From: Chrysomallon squamiferum
Taxonomy: Eukaryota > Mollusca > Gastropoda > Neomphalida > Peltospiridae
Length of the DNA: 64,000 nt
Reading direction: 5' to 3'
Assembly: GCA_012295275.1 (NCBI GenBank)
Contig: CM022669.1
Span: 17,940,672 to 18,004,671 of the forward strand
Below, one piece after another: positions 60,153 to 64,000 of the stretch. Every line of letters begins with the position of its first letter. Positions within the stretch are counted from its first letter, which is position 1. The translations under genes were made by a program, and so were the position numbers. The notes beneath the pieces were generated by a model. It was given only the letters and a program-made list of their open reading frames with translations, searched no databases and was not told the origin of the DNA.

Positions 60153-61164
60153 GTGAGTCGAGAAACTTTTACACTATATACATGTGTGTGTGTGTGTGTG
60201 TGTGTATGATAGATGTGTGTAAAGACACTGTGTGTGTGTGTGTGTGTGTGTGTACTCACTCATAAACACCAGAAGAATAATGATAGATAAACAGAAATAC
60301 TAAAATATACCAGAGCCACTGAAAGATATTTTCTTTCTTATGAATGGAAGAAAATATAATTTTATGTGTATGTCAGGATATACAGATTCATACATGAAAT
60401 TAATGACAGATAATTGTTACCTGTAAAAATTTTTTATTTTAAGGTTAGTTTACTCATTATTTAATTATTTTCAATATATACTGAAAATTTTAAACACTAA
60501 AAAGGTATAGTTCATGTTACAAAAAAGTATGAACATCTGTATTTATATGGTCAGAATTAAATATCAAAACAGGAAATAAAATATACATGAATATCAAAAC
60601 ATGCAATCAGATATTAAAGTCAGAACATTATTATTTCATTTGAATGCAAGAAAATATAATTTTTTTAATATATGTATATTAGAATGTACAGATTCATGTA
60701 CAAAATTCATATTTGAATTCTTTTTACCTTTAAAAATGTATTATTTTAAGCTTTATTTCATTATTATTTAATTATTTATAAGAAAAACTTTACACACTTT
60801 AAATTGAATTAAAATACAAATATATCTTGTACAGGTGGGAAATATAGTTTTATTTCTTATTTTTTTCTTGGTAATTAAATTCATGTCAAGTTTTGACATC
60901 CCCTTTTCTCAAGTTTTGACTAAATTTGTATTTTAATAAATTAATGAGTATTGTTGAACAAAAAAAAACCCAACAAAAAAACAACAAAAAAGCCCAGAGA
61001 TATATATAGTATATAAATTTTATTGTCAAAATCCATTTTCAGTGCTTCATGAGTTTGATGCTATTTACAATAATATTTGCATCATTTTCAAATTTTGAGG
61101 TTGTTTTTTTGTTTTTTATGAGCTAAATCAAATAAATAAATTATTAATGTGATATTCTTTTTAA

Positions 61165-61199
<35 letters not shown>

Positions 61200-61337
61200 T
61201 GAATGCATGTGCTTGATTAGTTTTTGATACTTATATTTAAGTGCATGTGTGTGTGTTTGTTTTGTTTTTCACATATAATGATTATAGGAATTTGTATATG
61301 TATGATATATACAATGTATATGTGTAATGTATACAGC

Positions 61338-61369
<32 letters not shown>

Positions 61370-62052
61370 GTATACAATGTGTATGTGTAAAGTATACAGT
61401 GAAAATGTGTAATCTATACAGTGTATAATAATGTGCAATGTATCCTATATATAGGTATGTTTGTGCATAACTCAATCACTGAATGTATCCTAAAAAATTA
61501 ATATTATACAGAAAAGCTAAATTACAATTCTTGTTTTTCTTCACAAAAATGCTTATTAACAATGAATTCTTCTACAAAAATGATTTATGTATGCAACTAA
61601 CACAGTGAAAAATAACACCGATATATCATCTACAAACCTATTATTAAAATCTAAGTAATTCTATTTCTAATTGATATCTAATTATGTCTTATCAATCTTA
61701 ACGCAAAAATTATTTAAAAAAATATTGCAATTATTTATAGTTATCTTTACTAAATAATATTTATTTTCTGTAAATAATATTGATAATAACTATATTTTTA
61801 TTAATTTTCTGAAGTGATATAGTTCAATAAAATTATTATTTTATTACAAACAGTTTAATATGGCATTTAACTGCAGCAAATATTATGCTTTATATAACAA
61901 CATTGTCATTAATGGTTTGTGACTTGTGTGTAAGCAAATTCTTTACAGACTGGGTAGCCTTTACATTTTCAGGTTTTTTTCTTTTTTAATATGAAAAATG
62001 AGTCTCAATAAATCAGTTACCATCATCATCATCATTAATATTATCATGGTTA

Positions 62053-62094
<42 letters not shown>

Positions 62095-63013
62095 TACTTA
62101 CTTAGTAGACAATTATAAAATTTCTCTTGCTAAAACATAAAATCTCTTTTCATATCATTTCAGACTAAACTCAATTAATAAATGATTTTTTCTAATCTGC
62201 ACTTCTCAGTAATATTTTCTCATTCCCAACTGGAATAATTAATATCAGCTGAAATAAATATTTTCAAAAACTATTTTCACCACATGATAAATAAAATACA
62301 TAATATTTTCATGTCTGCAGATATTTTCAAAAAGTATTTTCACCACATGATAAATAAAATACATAATATTTTCATTTCTGCAGATCTCATTTGAATATAA
62401 TACTTTCTTCTCATTCAACACAGTTAAAATAAATACATTTTTTGTCTTATAAGTTTTTAAAATAAATATTTCATCATCCTCATATCAATGAAATTACATA
62501 ATATTTTCACAACTGAAATATTTATTTTCTTCACTTGTTGTATGAACTGAAATAAACAATATTTTCCTGTCACCTCATTCTCAATTAAAACAAATAATAT
62601 TTTCACATCAGTTCATTCACAAATAATATCTTCTTCTCTGCATGTCTCAGCTTAATAAATAATATTTTACTGTCATTTCACCTGAATTAAAATAAACAAT
62701 ATTTTCCTGTCAGTATTTTCAGTAAAATAATATTTCCTTTTCTCTTCATCTCAGTCAAAATACATACTTTCATCTTAAGCTTGTTTCAGCTTAAATAAAT
62801 AATATTTTCCTGTCAACTCATCCTCAGTTATATAATATTTTCCTGTCAACTCATCCTAAGTTTTATAATATTTTCCTGTCAACTCGTCCTAAGTTTTATA
62901 ATATTTTCCTGTCAACTCATCCTCAGTTACATAATATTCCTCTTTCTCCTCATCTTAGTCAAAAAATAAACAATATTCTCCTGACCACATATCAACGAAC
63001 AACAATCATCCCT
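60153..63013. other. Gene-free stretch after exon 26
   Basis: (TG)n at 60182-60255 and 61165-61200, TA/TG words at 61300-61385, (ATT)n near 62055-62090, otherwise AT-rich unique DNA up to 62200. No Calx-beta exon is recognisable on the plus strand. Confidence 0.6.
62200..62960. repeat. Tandem repeats with 'aataatattttcctgtca' core
   Basis: A dozen or so diverged units of 30-60 bases ('ataatattttcctgtcaact' plus 'catcctcagtt'), including an almost exact ~65 bp duplication at about 62265-62395 whose units both end in 'tctgcagat'. Confidence 0.8.
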
Positions 63014-63258
63014 CTATGACGAATCTTTCGTTTGTATTTCACAAATGAAGTTGAAGCGTTCTGTGCAGATGTGGTCGTGCCATGCGTGGTCATCGGCAGT
63101 TTTCAGCAGCATGCACTGCGACCCGTCCTCGTTGGGCTCTCCCTCGCCCCACTTGATGTAGGTGAATGGCTTTGTGAAGAACTGCGACGTCCACATCCAC
63201 TGCTTCGTCGTCCCCAGGAAACTGCCACTGGTCCACCAACCAGCGGCAGTGTTTATTT
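63014..63258 (-). CDS. C-type lectin, last exon
   Basis: Terminal exon (acceptor tttcag at 63264-63259, phase 1 in, stop at 63014-63016). It encodes the C-terminal half of a C-type carbohydrate-recognition domain: WTSGSFLGTTKQWMW, IKWGEGEPNEDGSQC, DDHAWHDHICTERFNFICE. EPN is the Ca2+/mannose-type motif; W-H-D replaces the usual W-N-D. The last two conserved Cys pairs are present. Earlier exons (signal peptide, N-terminal half) must lie beyond 64000. Predicted secreted or membrane-anchored glycan-binding protein. It is antisense to, and possibly inside, the ADGRV1 gene. Confidence 0.88.
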
Positions 63259-63648
63259 CTGAAACACAAACATTAAATACAAAATCTTTATATTTATACA
63301 TGTATAAGTTCTCTCTTATATATATATATATATACAGATGTAAAAAAAAAAATAGGCTCAGTTTCATAGATGGATAAATGGATAACTGAATGGATTAGTT
63401 ACGGTTTATGCATCTTCTGGTCATAATAAAACTATCCTGTTGTATGAAATACTCTCTTATGGGCCATGGGGAACTATTTCCCATTCCGACTTTTGCTCCA
63501 AGACAAGTTTGTCAAAGGTTATAGTTTATTCATGTCTACAGAAAGTTGCAGATAAAGGTTGATAGTTGATAAGAGTATTTTGTGATATGAATGATATGAG
63601 TTTCCTCTTTTTCATTTCATTATCAAAAAAAACAAAAAATAATAATAA

Positions 63649-63683
<35 letters not shown>

Positions 63684-64000
63684 AATTAACTAAAATAAAA
63701 ATAAAAAAATAAAAATAAATAAAATAAAAATAGATTTCATTAAACCAATATTCATTCTGTTGTTGGTATAAATAGTAAATAATAAATAATGGGTATTTTA
63801 ACATCAGTTAATATATGTGTATTTTAATCACACACACAAATCAGAATAATACAAAATTTCATTTTCATACAGCCTCTAACCTCTATAATAAATATATTTA
63901 TTGTCTTTTAAGACTATAATTATTTATGTGTTTATGAAAATAAACAAACTGTTTTGAATTTGATTCCAGATTTTATAACCATCCCATTTAATAAACCACA
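63259..64000. other. Intron of the lectin gene / window end
   Basis: AT-rich DNA with (AAAT)n at about 63640-63735. No second lectin exon is seen. Confidence 0.5.

Overview
This is an AT-rich, intron-rich animal genome segment packed with microsatellites. Split genes with GT/AG introns, signal peptides, C-type lectin and Calx-beta/LamG domains make it metazoan. Several degenerate copies of a dispersed repeat (core words such as 'gtatgtgggaaggt..cat..aaagatccct..ctgctaat') look like an interspersed element I associate with molluscan genomes, so a mollusc (gastropod or bivalve more likely than cephalopod) is my best guess. That is recognition from memory, not a search.

Layout. 1-1954: simple repeats and a ~360 bp tandem duplication. 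1955-3514 (-): an intact single-exon gene for a secreted coiled-coil protein with a Pro/His-rich tail. 3515-8837: gene-poor, with a (GA)n tract and CATA repeats. 8838-10142 (-): a paralogue of the first gene, broken by two opposite single-base frameshifts, with a TATA-like box and a perfect cAMP-response element (CRE) palindrome upstream. 11591-15763 (+): nine exons of a sorbitol dehydrogenase (SORD) gene. All ancestral exons and zinc ligands are recognisable, but there are three +1 shifts and an in-frame stop, so it is a decaying copy or a poorly polished consensus. 15764-34941: mostly repeats, including a ~2.6 kb minisatellite of ~30-35 bp units interrupted by a 200-base N gap. 34942-60152 (+): the 5' part of a giant adhesion receptor gene, an ADGRV1 (VLGR1/GPR98) homologue. 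I placed 26 exons covering about 5.05 kb of coding sequence. They encode a signal peptide, about 13 Calx-beta repeats and a laminin-G-like domain that lies inside one Calx-beta repeat. No downstream exon was found before the window ends. 63014-63258 (-): the last exon of a C-type lectin, whose earlier exons lie beyond 64000.

The genes do not form a pathway. SORD is a cytosolic polyol/NAD oxidoreductase, ADGRV1 is a giant cell-surface receptor with Ca2+-binding repeats, and the coiled-coil pair and the lectin are secreted or extracellular.

The most unusual pattern is that several tandem repeats in introns begin on splice junctions. They copy an acceptor or donor together with a few bases of the adjoining exon (15262-15425, 52621-53233, 54750-55264, 59147-59530), which multiplies decoy splice sites next to real ones. 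A 9-base candidate microexon (48661-48669) in the ADGRV1 homologue and a Calx-beta repeat with its middle missing (between 51737 and 53233) also deserve checking.
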